From: Nocardioidaceae bacterium
GTDB lineage: Bacteria; Actinomycetota; Actinomycetes; Propionibacteriales; Nocardioidaceae
Direction of reading: 5' to 3'
Assembly: GCA_013811715.1 (NCBI GenBank)
Contig: JACCUS010000003.1
Span: 1-6,188 of the forward strand
Length of the DNA stretch: 6,188 bases
Below, piece by piece: positions 1 to 6,188 of the stretch (the first letter of the stretch is position 1; each line of letters starts with the position of its first letter). Below the pieces are notes generated by a model. It did no database searches, had not been told where the DNA came from, and saw only the letters and a list, made by a program, of their open reading frames with translations. A program made the translations under genes and the position numbers.

Positions 1-601
1 TGAGCCGGCGAGCCGGCGTGCTGAGTATCCGTTGCGCATAAGCGGTTCCGGCCGCCGCCGCAGTGACGCCCCCGGCGGCGACCAGCTGAGTCCAGTCCAG
101 CGGCGGCTGCTGGGCGACGTACCCCACCACGACCGGGAAGCCGCCCCACCAGACGGCGAAGCCGACGTCGGTGTGCAGCCGGCCGGCGAACAGCTCGAGG
201 TTGTAGCCGAGCACGACCACGACGCCGACCGGGACGAACAAGGCCAGCGCCCAGGCGCCCCAGGCGACGCCGGCCATCCCGAGCGCCGCCGCGCCGGCCA
301 GGCCCAGAACGGCCGCCACCCACAGCACCTGGTCGCTGATCGCGGTGTCGAGCGGTCGCCCGTTCAGCTCGTCCAGCGCGTGTGCGGCAACCCCGACGGC
401 GAGGAAGAACGCCAGCACGGTCGCGGCGAGGGCAACCCAGTCGCGGTGTGGCGCGACCGCCGCGCCCAGCACCGCATAGCTAAGGTGCCAGACCGTGTAC
501 GGCGGGTGCAGCAGCGTCCACCAGTCCGCCGCCCGGCCACCGCTCCTGGCGTAGAAGGCCGGCCCGGCCTTCGAGCCTGTTCCAGCCGCCTGGTCGGTCA
601 C
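1..601 (-). CDS. Multi-pass membrane protein, possibly UbiA-superfamily-like (3' end off window)
   Basis: Reading leftward from GTG at 601, the frame stays open for 200 codons and leaves the window without a stop, so the C-terminus is missing. The first 30 or so residues are polar. After that come about six hydrophobic stretches, near residues 36-52, 55-75, 92-112, 113-134, 145-160 and 170-188, typical of an integral membrane protein. Between the second and third is the segment HALDELNGRPLDTAIS (from about residue 74). It recalls the first Asp-rich loop of UbiA prenyltransferases, where an NDxxDxxxD motif is followed by RPLxxGxxS, but most of the acidic residues are absent. A later GYNLELFAGRLHTD (about 132-145) also sits where UbiA proteins carry a conserved loop. 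The resemblance is by eye, so the function is unknown. GTG is chosen because it starts 4 bases after the methyltransferase stop, with GGAAGG at 614-619 upstream, a slightly long spacing of 12 bases. The position argues for a role linked to the methyltransferase. Confidence 0.72.
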   Translation of the reverse strand, partial: MTDQAAGTGSKAGPAFYARSGGRAADWWTLLHPPYTVWHLSYAVLGAAVAPHRDWVALAATVLAFFLAVGVAAHALDELNGRPLDTAISDQVLWVAAVLGLAGAAALGMAGVAWGAWALALFVPVGVVVVLGYNLELFAGRLHTDVGFAVWWGGFPVVVGYVAQQPPLDWTQLVAAGGVTAAAAGTAYAQRILSTPARRL

Positions 602-605
602 CAGC

Positions 606-1349
606 TCACACCGCCTTCCGACCCGACATCACCAGGCCGCCGCCGAGACTCATCGGCCGCACGTCGACCGCCCCCATCCCGGCGGCCCGCCACGCCTCGA
701 CGGTCCAGTCGACGGGGTAGGCGCGGTAGTGCTCGCTGATCGAGGGTCCGAGGAACCGCCCGACCGAGCCCCATTCCCGGCCGCCGGCCACCAGCCCGGC
801 CACCGGCAACACCAGCCGGGTGTACCCGTGCCACGCCGTCCGCCACACCGGATGGCCGGGTACGGCGAACTCCAGACTGGCCAGCACTCCACCCGGACGC
901 ACCACCCGCACCAGCTCCGCAATCGTGGCGGCCGGGTCGGCGACGTATCGCAGCAGGTAGGTGAACGTCAGCGCGTCGAATGACGCGTCGGGGCACGGCA
1001 GCTGTTCCCCGCGGCCCAGCAGCAGGCGGACCCGACCGGCCGCGTCTCGCTTCGCCACCCGGTCCCGGCCACGCCGCAGCATCTGTTCGGTCAGGTCCAC
1101 GCCGAACACCTCGGCCTCGGTGCGCCCAGCCAGCATCAGCGCCACCCCCGCCGTGCCCGTCGCCACGTCGAGCACCCGACCTGGCGGCGGGTCCATCGCC
1201 GCCACCGCGTCGACCATCGCCGCCCGCCAACGCCGGTTCTGGCCGAAGGAGAGCAGCTCGGCCAGCGCGTCGTACCGTCCGGGCAGACCGTCGAACAACT
1301 CCCGCGCGAACGCGCTCGGTTCGGAGCGGGAGCGTTCCAGCGAGGCCAT
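606..1349 (-). CDS. UbiE/MenG-type class I SAM-dependent methyltransferase
   Basis: This is a 247-residue cytosolic or membrane-associated methyltransferase of the UbiE/COQ5/MenG family, whose characterised members C-methylate the ring of ubiquinone or menaquinone precursors. Visible features, in order: the family N-terminal signature YDALAELLSFGQNRRWR (26-42); SAM-binding motif I, VLDVATGTAG (59-68); the acidic ribose-binding loop GVDLTEQM (83-90); motif II around ASFDALTFTYLLRYV (122-136); and RVVRPGGVLASLEFAVP (148-164), matching the second UbiE signature. Length fits the family (about 230-250). It departs from canonical MenG in having LLRYV where most have GLRNV, and in lacking the N of YDxxN. 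It may therefore be a paralogue with another substrate rather than the housekeeping menaquinone enzyme. ATG at 1349 is chosen because it gives a family-like N-terminus; no clear Shine-Dalgarno precedes it. It lies 5 bases after the tricorn stop, so translation probably depends on coupling. Confidence 0.9.
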   Translation of the reverse strand: MASLERSRSEPSAFARELFDGLPGRYDALAELLSFGQNRRWRAAMVDAVAAMDPPPGRVLDVATGTAGVALMLAGRTEAEVFGVDLTEQMLRRGRDRVAKRDAAGRVRLLLGRGEQLPCPDASFDALTFTYLLRYVADPAATIAELVRVVRPGGVLASLEFAVPGHPVWRTAWHGYTRLVLPVAGLVAGGREWGSVGRFLGPSISEHYRAYPVDWTVEAWRAAGMGAVDVRPMSLGGGLVMSGRKAV

Positions 1350-1354
1350 CGCGG

Positions 1355-4300
1355 TCAGACCGGTGGCAGTGGCGGCGGGTCGAGGGCGGGCGTCTTCTTC
1401 AGCAGCTTCTGCACCAGGTCGATCGCGTGGTCGAGCTGCACGTCGTCGCCGTTGACCTGGTCCTGCGGCGTGGCTACCACTTCGACGTCGGGGTCGACCC
1501 CGTAGTTCTCCACGCCCCAGCCGAACTGCTCGAACCAGAACGAGTACCGCGGCTGGGTGACCATCGTCTTGTCGACCAGGTGGTAGCGGCCGTCGATCCC
1601 GATCACGCCGCCCCACGTGCGGGTGCCGATCACCGGGCCGAGCTCGAGCGCCCTGATCGCGGCGGTCACGATGTCGCCGTCGGAGCCGGCGTACATGTCG
1701 GTGACGGTGACCATCGGACCACGGCGCGAGTCGCCCGGGTAGGACTCCGGCTGGTTGCCGCGGGCGAGGTCCCAGCCGATGATCTTGCGGGCCAGCTTCT
1801 CGACCACGAGCTGGGACGTGTGACCGCCGCGGTTGGCCCGCACGTCGAGGATGAGCGCCTCCCGGTTGACCTCGGTGCGCAGGTCGCGGTGCAGCTGCGC
1901 CCAGCCTCCCGACACCATGTCGGGCACGTGCAGGTAGCCGATCCGGTCGCCGGTCTTGGCGTGCACGTACGCGCGCCGGTCGTTGACCCAGTCCTGGTAG
2001 CGCAGCGGGAACTCGTCGGCGAGCGGTACGACGACCACGCGTCGACGTGCCCCTCCGCCGGCGGCCGCGATGGTCAGCTCGACGGGCTTGTTGGCGGTGC
2101 CGACGAGCAGCGACATCGGGCTGACCAGCTCACCGGTCGGGCGGCCGTCGACGGCCACGATCGCGTCACCGGCCTTGGCCCCGACCCCGGGGGCGGCGAG
2201 CGGGGAACGGGCCCGGCGCTCGGACGCTTCCCCGGGCACGACCCGGGCGACCCTCCACTGGCCGCCGGAGAACTCCAGGTCGGCGCCGAGGAGTCCTTGT
2301 CGCCGGGCCGTGTCGGGGTCGTCGGGCGCCGGCATGCAGTAGGCGTGGGACGAGCCCAGCTCCCCGTGCATCTCCCAGATCAGGTCGATGAGGTCGTCGT
2401 GGGCGCCGATCCGGTCCAGCAGCGGGGCATAGCGGTCGCGGGCCGCCTCCCAGTCGACGCCCCCCATGTCGGCGCGCCAGAAGTGGTCGCGCATGAGTCG
2501 CCAGGTCTCGTGGTACATCTGGCGCCACTCGGCGGCCGGCTCGACCTGGACGCGCACCCGGTCGAGGTCGACCTTGACGTGGTCGGGGCCGTCCTTGGCC
2601 TCCGGGCTGTCCTTGTCGACCTTGCGGTTGGCGGGGAGCACGACCAGCTCGCCGTGGTCGTTGACCACCAGCCGGGCGCCGTCGCCGGACGTGGCGATGG
2701 AGTCGGCCGTCTCCACCAGCGTCTGCGTCTTTCCGGTGGCCAGGTCGACATGCTCGACGCTGGCGCGCGACGGTTCGTCGTCGACCTTGGCGCGGTCGTC
2801 TCCCACGACGCCGCCGAGCGGGTGCTTGAGCCAGACCAGCCCACCCTGAACCGCCCGCAGGGCCGAGTAGCGGCCGCCCGCGACGGGGACGGCGGTGATC
2901 CGTTGCTCGATGCCGTCGAGGTCGACCCTGGTGGCGGCCGGCTTGGCGTCCTTGGATCGGCCGTCGACCGCCTCGCCCGCCGTACCGCCAGGCTTGGCGC
3001 CGCCGGAGTGTTCGTCGGGACTTTCGGGCGGCCGCCCGCCCAGCCGCGGGTCGAACGGCGACGGCGTGTCGGCGGCGAGCGGCACCAGGTGTGGGCGGCA
3101 GCCGTTCGGGAACGACAGGTCGAAGACGAAGGCGTCGTAGACCGGGTCGAGGCTGCGGATCGACAAGAACGCCAGGTGCTTCCCGTCGATGGTGAACACC
3201 GGGTCGGAGTCGGTGAACCGCAGCGGCGTCACGTCGAACGGCCTCCCACGCCCGCCAACGTCCGCCATCCGGATGTGCCGCAGCGGTTCCGGGCCCGGGG
3301 CCGACCAGGCCAGCCACCGGGAGTCGGGCGAGAACGCCAGCCCGCTGACGTCGCCGTACCTGGTGGTGTCGACCTCTCTGACCGTCGCAGACCTGGTGAC
3401 CGCTCCCTCGGGTACGGCGACCGTGAGCAGGCGTCCGTCGTGGCTGGCGATCGCGACGCGTCGGCCGTCGGGAGACGCCGCCATCTCCAGCACCCTGCCC
3501 ACCTTGCCGGCCGCCACCAGCGTCGCCGCCGTCGCGTCCGCGTCTTCGGTGCCGACGACCTCCACCGCGTCGTCACCGTCTGCGTCGGTGACCCAGGCGA
3601 CCCGGCCGCTGTCGCCGAGGACGACGGGCAGCCGACGTCGTGCGGCCGACCCGTCGGCCAGTGCCCGGACCGGGCCGTCGCGGTGCGCGACCCACTGGAT
3701 GGTGCCCCGCGTCTCCACCGCCGAGGCCCGACCCGAAATGTCGGGGCTGATCGTCTCGATACCCGGGCCGGCCTTGACGGCCTGCGGCTGTAGCGCGCTG
3801 CGGGCGCCGCCGAGTGAGATGTCGAGCTCGCGCGGTTGCGCCTCGGAGTCGAGGGAGTCCAGCAGGTGCAGGGATCCGCCGGCCTGGTAGACGACCTGGC
3901 GGCCGTCGGTGGTGGCGTGCCGCGCGTAGAACTCGTGGTGGTCGGTGTGCCTCGTCAGGCGGTTCGTGCTGGGCGCCCGGCTGCCGACCACGGCGCTGTA
4001 GACCTGGCCGCGACCCTCGTGGTCGGAGCAGAGGCCGATGTGCTGCCTGCCGTCGTCGCCGACGGTCCACACCGGGCTGACCAGGCCCGAGCTCAGGTCG
4101 GCGAAGATCCGCTTGAACCGTCCCTCACCGGTGAGGTCGAGCCACAGCTGTCCCGCGGTGCCGCCGCGGTAGCGCTTCCACCATGCCGGCTCGACTTGGA
4201 CGGGGGTCGATACGAGCACACCGCCGCTGGTGGGCGCCATCGCGATGTCGTGGACCCAGCCGTAGGGGAGCCGGCGGGAGGCGCTCCCGTCGACCGGCAC

Positions 4301-4657
4301 GGCGTGCGCGAAGACGCGGGACCTTTCCGCCTCGCCCGTCGTACTCAGCACCAAGACCTCGTCGTCGGAGACCCAGCCACGGACCTTCGTGTACACCTGG
4401 CCCCAGAAGGTCAGTCGCTTGGAAACGCCACCGTCGAGGGGCGCGACGTAGACCTCGTTGGCGCCGTCTCGGTTGGCCGTCCAGGCGACCTTGGAGCCGT
4501 CGGGGGAGAACCGGGGCGATGTCGCCGGTCGCTGGTCGGTGGTGATGCGGAAGGCGCGGCCGCCCCCGGTGCCGGCCAGCCAGATGTCGTTCTCGGCGAC
4601 GAAGACGACCTGGTCGCCACGGACGTGCGGGAAGCGAAGGTAGGAGCGGGTAGCCAT
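1355..4657 (-). CDS. tri: Tricorn protease (S41 family, two beta-propellers plus PDZ)
   Basis: At 1100 residues this matches tricorn (about 1070 in Thermoplasma), a large cytosolic serine protease that forms hexamers and cuts peptides released by the proteasome. Domains by eye: an N-terminal six-bladed propeller to about 330, with SPDGSKVAW-type repeats; a second, seven-bladed propeller to about 700; the C1 core; PDZ about 790-880; and the C2 core to the Pro-rich tail. The active site is complete: S770-H771 (GSSHAY), oxyanion glycine G945 in NRGGHTSQL, nucleophile S992 in YAGSDGD, and E1050 in GVENYGVDPD. These correspond to S745/H746, G918, S965 and E1023 in Thermoplasma. D963 (GWDLARG) falls where D936, which sets preference for basic P1 residues, is expected. 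A charged Gly/Pro-rich insert interrupts propeller two at about 538-575. The N-terminus (SYLRFPHVRGDQVVFVAENDIW) is a normal tricorn start and has no signal peptide. It is the first gene of a three-gene leftward cluster. Confidence 0.97.
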   Translation of the reverse strand: MATRSYLRFPHVRGDQVVFVAENDIWLAGTGGGRAFRITTDQRPATSPRFSPDGSKVAWTANRDGANEVYVAPLDGGVSKRLTFWGQVYTKVRGWVSDDEVLVLSTTGEAERSRVFAHAVPVDGSASRRLPYGWVHDIAMAPTSGGVLVSTPVQVEPAWWKRYRGGTAGQLWLDLTGEGRFKRIFADLSSGLVSPVWTVGDDGRQHIGLCSDHEGRGQVYSAVVGSRAPSTNRLTRHTDHHEFYARHATTDGRQVVYQAGGSLHLLDSLDSEAQPRELDISLGGARSALQPQAVKAGPGIETISPDISGRASAVETRGTIQWVAHRDGPVRALADGSAARRRLPVVLGDSGRVAWVTDADGDDAVEVVGTEDADATAATLVAAGKVGRVLEMAASPDGRRVAIASHDGRLLTVAVPEGAVTRSATVREVDTTRYGDVSGLAFSPDSRWLAWSAPGPEPLRHIRMADVGGRGRPFDVTPLRFTDSDPVFTIDGKHLAFLSIRSLDPVYDAFVFDLSFPNGCRPHLVPLAADTPSPFDPRLGGRPPESPDEHSGGAKPGGTAGEAVDGRSKDAKPAATRVDLDGIEQRITAVPVAGGRYSALRAVQGGLVWLKHPLGGVVGDDRAKVDDEPSRASVEHVDLATGKTQTLVETADSIATSGDGARLVVNDHGELVVLPANRKVDKDSPEAKDGPDHVKVDLDRVRVQVEPAAEWRQMYHETWRLMRDHFWRADMGGVDWEAARDRYAPLLDRIGAHDDLIDLIWEMHGELGSSHAYCMPAPDDPDTARRQGLLGADLEFSGGQWRVARVVPGEASERRARSPLAAPGVGAKAGDAIVAVDGRPTGELVSPMSLLVGTANKPVELTIAAAGGGARRRVVVVPLADEFPLRYQDWVNDRRAYVHAKTGDRIGYLHVPDMVSGGWAQLHRDLRTEVNREALILDVRANRGGHTSQLVVEKLARKIIGWDLARGNQPESYPGDSRRGPMVTVTDMYAGSDGDIVTAAIRALELGPVIGTRTWGGVIGIDGRYHLVDKTMVTQPRYSFWFEQFGWGVENYGVDPDVEVVATPQDQVNGDDVQLDHAIDLVQKLLKKTPALDPPPLPPV

Positions 4658-4664
4658 GACGCCG

Positions 4665-4691
4665 ACCCTAACGGGTCTGTTGGTCCGTCAA
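4665..4691 (-). promoter_or_regulatory. Candidate promoter of the tricorn cluster, possibly leaderless
   Basis: On the minus strand a TTGACG hexamer (4686-4691) is followed after 15 bases by TAGGGT (4665-4670). These match the actinobacterial housekeeping pattern of a TTGAC-type -35 and a TAnnnT -10, although the spacer is a little short. The TAGGGT box ends 7 bases before the ATG at 4657, so transcription would begin at or next to the start codon and give a leaderless mRNA, which is common in actinobacteria. The AGGG inside the same box could instead act as a weak ribosome binding site, 8 bases from the ATG, if transcription starts further upstream. Confidence 0.5.
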
Positions 4692-4699
4692 CCCAGACC
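4674..4699. repeat. Short imperfect inverted repeat over the tricorn -35 region
   Basis: GGTCTG (4674-4679) pairs with CAGACC (4694-4699). Just inside, TTG (4680-4682) pairs with CAA (4689-4691), with two unpaired bases on one side. The element covers the -35 hexamer and most of the spacer of the candidate tricorn promoter, where an operator would be expected. The arms are short, so chance occurrence in GC-rich DNA is quite possible. No regulator gene is present in the window to pair with it. Confidence 0.3.
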
Positions 4700-4792
4700 A
4701 CCCGATCTGACCATTGCGCCCTCGTCTGTTCGGCTGTTGCCTCAGGCCATGGCGACGAACGTGAACGTGCACGGGGGTTCGGCTGAGGCCAG

Positions 4793-4821
4793 TGGACATC
4801 GACGGACTGGGGCGGTAGGTG
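4793..4821 (+). promoter_or_regulatory. Possible promoter and ribosome binding site of the M4 protease gene
   Basis: TGGACA (4793-4798) and TAGGTG (4816-4821) are separated by 17 bases. They resemble a -35 (five of six matches to TTGACA) and a weak -10 that keeps TA but lacks the final T. The second box ends 6 bases before the ATG at 4828, so this would again be a near-leaderless start. The overlapping AGGTG (4817-4821) is also well placed to act as a Shine-Dalgarno sequence, 6 bases from the ATG. The two readings exclude each other on one transcript, and the sequence does not decide between them. Confidence 0.3.
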
Positions 4822-4827
4822 TGGAGC

Positions 4828-6188
4828 ATGACGCGTTGCCAGATCATCCCGCCGTACCTGCTTCAGCACATCGCCGACATGCATCCGGACGCCAACACGT
4901 CGCAGATCTCGCGCGGCACCCTCGCCATCGACGAGGACATCCGGCGGCGGCGGACCGGAGCAGCTGGCATCTTCCCCGACGACGTGCCGTCACCGGCGGA
5001 CGTGGCGCGATGGACGATCTACTCCGCCAACGGTGGCTCCGACCTGCCGGGCACCGCGGTGCGGGCGGAGGACGAACCCGCCACCAGCGACCTGGCGGTC
5101 GACGAGGCGTACGACGGCACCGCCGCCAGCGTCGAGTTCTTCCGCAGGGCTATGTCGCGTGACTCCATCGACGATGCCGGTACGCCGGTGACGGTGACGG
5201 TCCACTACCGGGAGGGCTACGCCAACGCGTTCTGGGACGGGCGACAGCTCGTGTTCGGTGACGGTGACGGCAAGATCTTCGGGCGCTTCACCAAGACGAT
5301 GGACGTGCTGGCCCACGAGTTCACGCACGGCGTCACCCAGCACACCGCGGGGCTCGCCTACCAGGGCCAGCCCGGCGCGCTGAACGAGAGCGTCTCCGAC
5401 GTGTTCGGCGTGCTCGCGAAGCAGTTCGCGCTCGGCCAGAGCAGCGACCAGGCCAACTGGCTCGTGGGTGAGGGGATCTTCCTCCCTGGAGTCAACGGGG
5501 TGGCGCTGCGGTCGATGCAGGCGCCCGGGACGGCGTACGACGACCCGGTGCTCGGCCGAGACCCACAGGTCGGCACCATGTCGGACTACGTCGAGACCAC
5601 CGATGACAACGGGGGAGTGCACATCAACTCCGGCATCCCCAACCGCGCCTTCTACCTCGCGGCGACCGCCCTGGGCGGCAACGCCTGGGACGAGGCCGGG
5701 CCGATCTGGTACCACGCGCTCACCTCTGCAGCCGTCACGTCGTCGACCGACTTCATGGGCTTCGCGCAGGCCACCATCGACTCGGCGGTGGCGCTGCATG
5801 GCGAGGGCGAGCAGCCCGAGGCCGTCCGTGGCGCCTGGGAAGGGGTGGAGGTCGTCCCGTTGGGGGTCGGCACCGGGGCAGGTGCGGGTGTCGACGTCGG
5901 GACCGGCGCGTCCGGTGCGCCGGAGTCAGGGCCCTCCGGTTCGAGGCGCGCCGGTGTGGTGTCGGTTCGGCGCTCCGGCGGGCTGGCCGGGCGAACGGTC
6001 ACGGCCCAGGTCGACCCGTCGGTCAGCCGACGTGGCGACGAGGTCACCGTGTTGGTGCAGCGGATCGACTTCGACGCCGTGGGCAAGGGAACACCGCAGC
6101 CGGATCGGTTCGTCTACGTGTTCACCGTCGAGGGGCGCGAGGTGACCGTGCACGAGCAGGAGCTGACCGACGACCTGCGCCGGTTGGC
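4828..6188 (+). CDS. Protealysin-like M4 metalloprotease with C-terminal emfourin-like inhibitor domain (3' end off window)
   Basis: The frame encodes 453 residues to the right edge without a stop. It starts MTRCQIIPPYLLQHIA, the protealysin-type propeptide with its PPxxL motif (P8-P9, L12). There is no signal peptide, so the enzyme is probably made in the cytosol. The mature M4 (thermolysin family) domain runs from about residue 58 to 343. Its zinc site is H163-E164-x-x-H167 (HEFTH) plus E187 in NESVSD; D191, R228 and H265 (GGVHINSG) complete the catalytic set. The 24-residue gap from H163 to E187 equals that of thermolysin (H142 to E166). A Gly/Ala/Ser-rich linker (about 343-376) leads to a domain from about 377 with SVRRSGGLAG and DRFVYVFTVEGREVTVHEQE, resembling emfourin, the inhibitor of protealysin. 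ATG at 4828 is preferred. An in-frame GTG at 4819 directly follows a TAG stop and would add only three residues. The gene diverges from tricorn. Confidence 0.94.
   Translation, partial: MTRCQIIPPYLLQHIADMHPDANTSQISRGTLAIDEDIRRRRTGAAGIFPDDVPSPADVARWTIYSANGGSDLPGTAVRAEDEPATSDLAVDEAYDGTAASVEFFRRAMSRDSIDDAGTPVTVTVHYREGYANAFWDGRQLVFGDGDGKIFGRFTKTMDVLAHEFTHGVTQHTAGLAYQGQPGALNESVSDVFGVLAKQFALGQSSDQANWLVGEGIFLPGVNGVALRSMQAPGTAYDDPVLGRDPQVGTMSDYVETTDDNGGVHINSGIPNRAFYLAATALGGNAWDEAGPIWYHALTSAAVTSSTDFMGFAQATIDSAVALHGEGEQPEAVRGAWEGVEVVPLGVGTGAGAGVDVGTGASGAPESGPSGSRRAGVVSVRRSGGLAGRTVTAQVDPSVSRRGDEVTVLVQRIDFDAVGKGTPQPDRFVYVFTVEGREVTVHEQELTDDLRRL

Noticed and set aside
32..739. A 235-codon plus-strand frame at the left edge
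   Set aside because: The opposite strand holds a continuous open frame with clear transmembrane segments, tightly spaced after the methyltransferase. The plus-strand translation is low-complexity and Arg/Pro-rich.
1350..1616. An 89-residue N-terminal extension of the methyltransferase starting at 1616
   Set aside because: The extension reads through the tricorn C-terminus in another frame and has no family similarity. ATG at 1349 gives a normal UbiE-type N-terminus just after the tricorn stop.
980..3793. A 937-codon plus-strand open frame opposite the tricorn gene
   Set aside because: It is antisense to a clear tricorn coding sequence with all catalytic motifs. Its translation is rich in Arg, Gly, Val, Asp and His without any recognisable domain, as expected from mirror-frame reading of GC-rich DNA.
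3836..4786. A 316-codon plus-strand frame that crosses the tricorn start into the intergenic region
   Set aside because: It overlaps the conserved tricorn N-terminus and the divergent promoter region, and shows no domain or plausible ribosome binding site.
4656..5162. A plus-strand frame starting at 4656 that overlaps the M4 gene start
   Set aside because: It is in a different frame from the protealysin propeptide and M4 domain, and its translation is Arg/His/Gly-rich without motifs.
4990..5799. A 269-codon minus-strand frame opposite the M4 protease
   Set aside because: It lies antisense to the intact HExxH and NExxSD motifs of the M4 gene. The sequence is a compositional shadow.
1..6188. 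CRISPR arrays, tRNA or rRNA genes, insertion sequences and strong intrinsic terminators
   Set aside because: I saw no regularly spaced repeats, RNA-gene signatures, transposase motifs or GC-rich hairpins followed by T runs anywhere in the window.

Overview
The window is very GC-rich, with strong G/C bias at third codon positions and long antisense open frames that follow from it. Its gene families point to an actinobacterium (Actinomycetota): a long tricorn protease, a MenG/UbiE-like methyltransferase and a protealysin-like M4 protease. I cannot place it at genus level.

Layout. Four genes fill almost the whole window. Three lie on the minus strand and read leftward from about position 4657. 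They are a 1100-residue tricorn protease (1355-4657), a 247-residue UbiE/MenG-type SAM methyltransferase (606-1349) and a multi-pass membrane protein that starts with GTG at 601 and runs off the left edge. The gaps between them are 5 and 4 bases, so they look like one transcript with coupled translation. On the plus strand a protealysin-like M4 metalloprotease starts at 4828 and runs off the right edge. The only real intergenic space is 4658-4827 (170 bases), a divergent promoter region.

Tricorn gene. All catalytic positions known from Thermoplasma tricorn are present at near-constant offset: S770/H771, G945, D963, S992 and E1050. The promoter ahead of it has a TTGACG box and a TAGGGT box. 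The TAGGGT box ends 7 bases before the ATG, so the mRNA may be leaderless.

M4 gene. It has no signal peptide. It begins with the short protealysin-type propeptide carrying the PPxxL motif, followed by a complete M4 active site (H163, E164, H167, E187, H265). A Gly/Ala-rich linker then leads to a C-terminal domain resembling emfourin, the protein inhibitor of protealysin. Protease and inhibitor therefore appear to be joined in one polypeptide.

Reading the locus together. Two proteases that both look cytosolic are transcribed back to back from one short region, which suggests a cytosolic proteolysis locus. The methyltransferase and membrane protein behind tricorn look like a pair that could modify a membrane lipid or isoprenoid quinone, but neither has the full signature of a characterised enzyme. 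The fused emfourin-like domain and the coupled methyltransferase/membrane-protein pair are the parts most worth following up.
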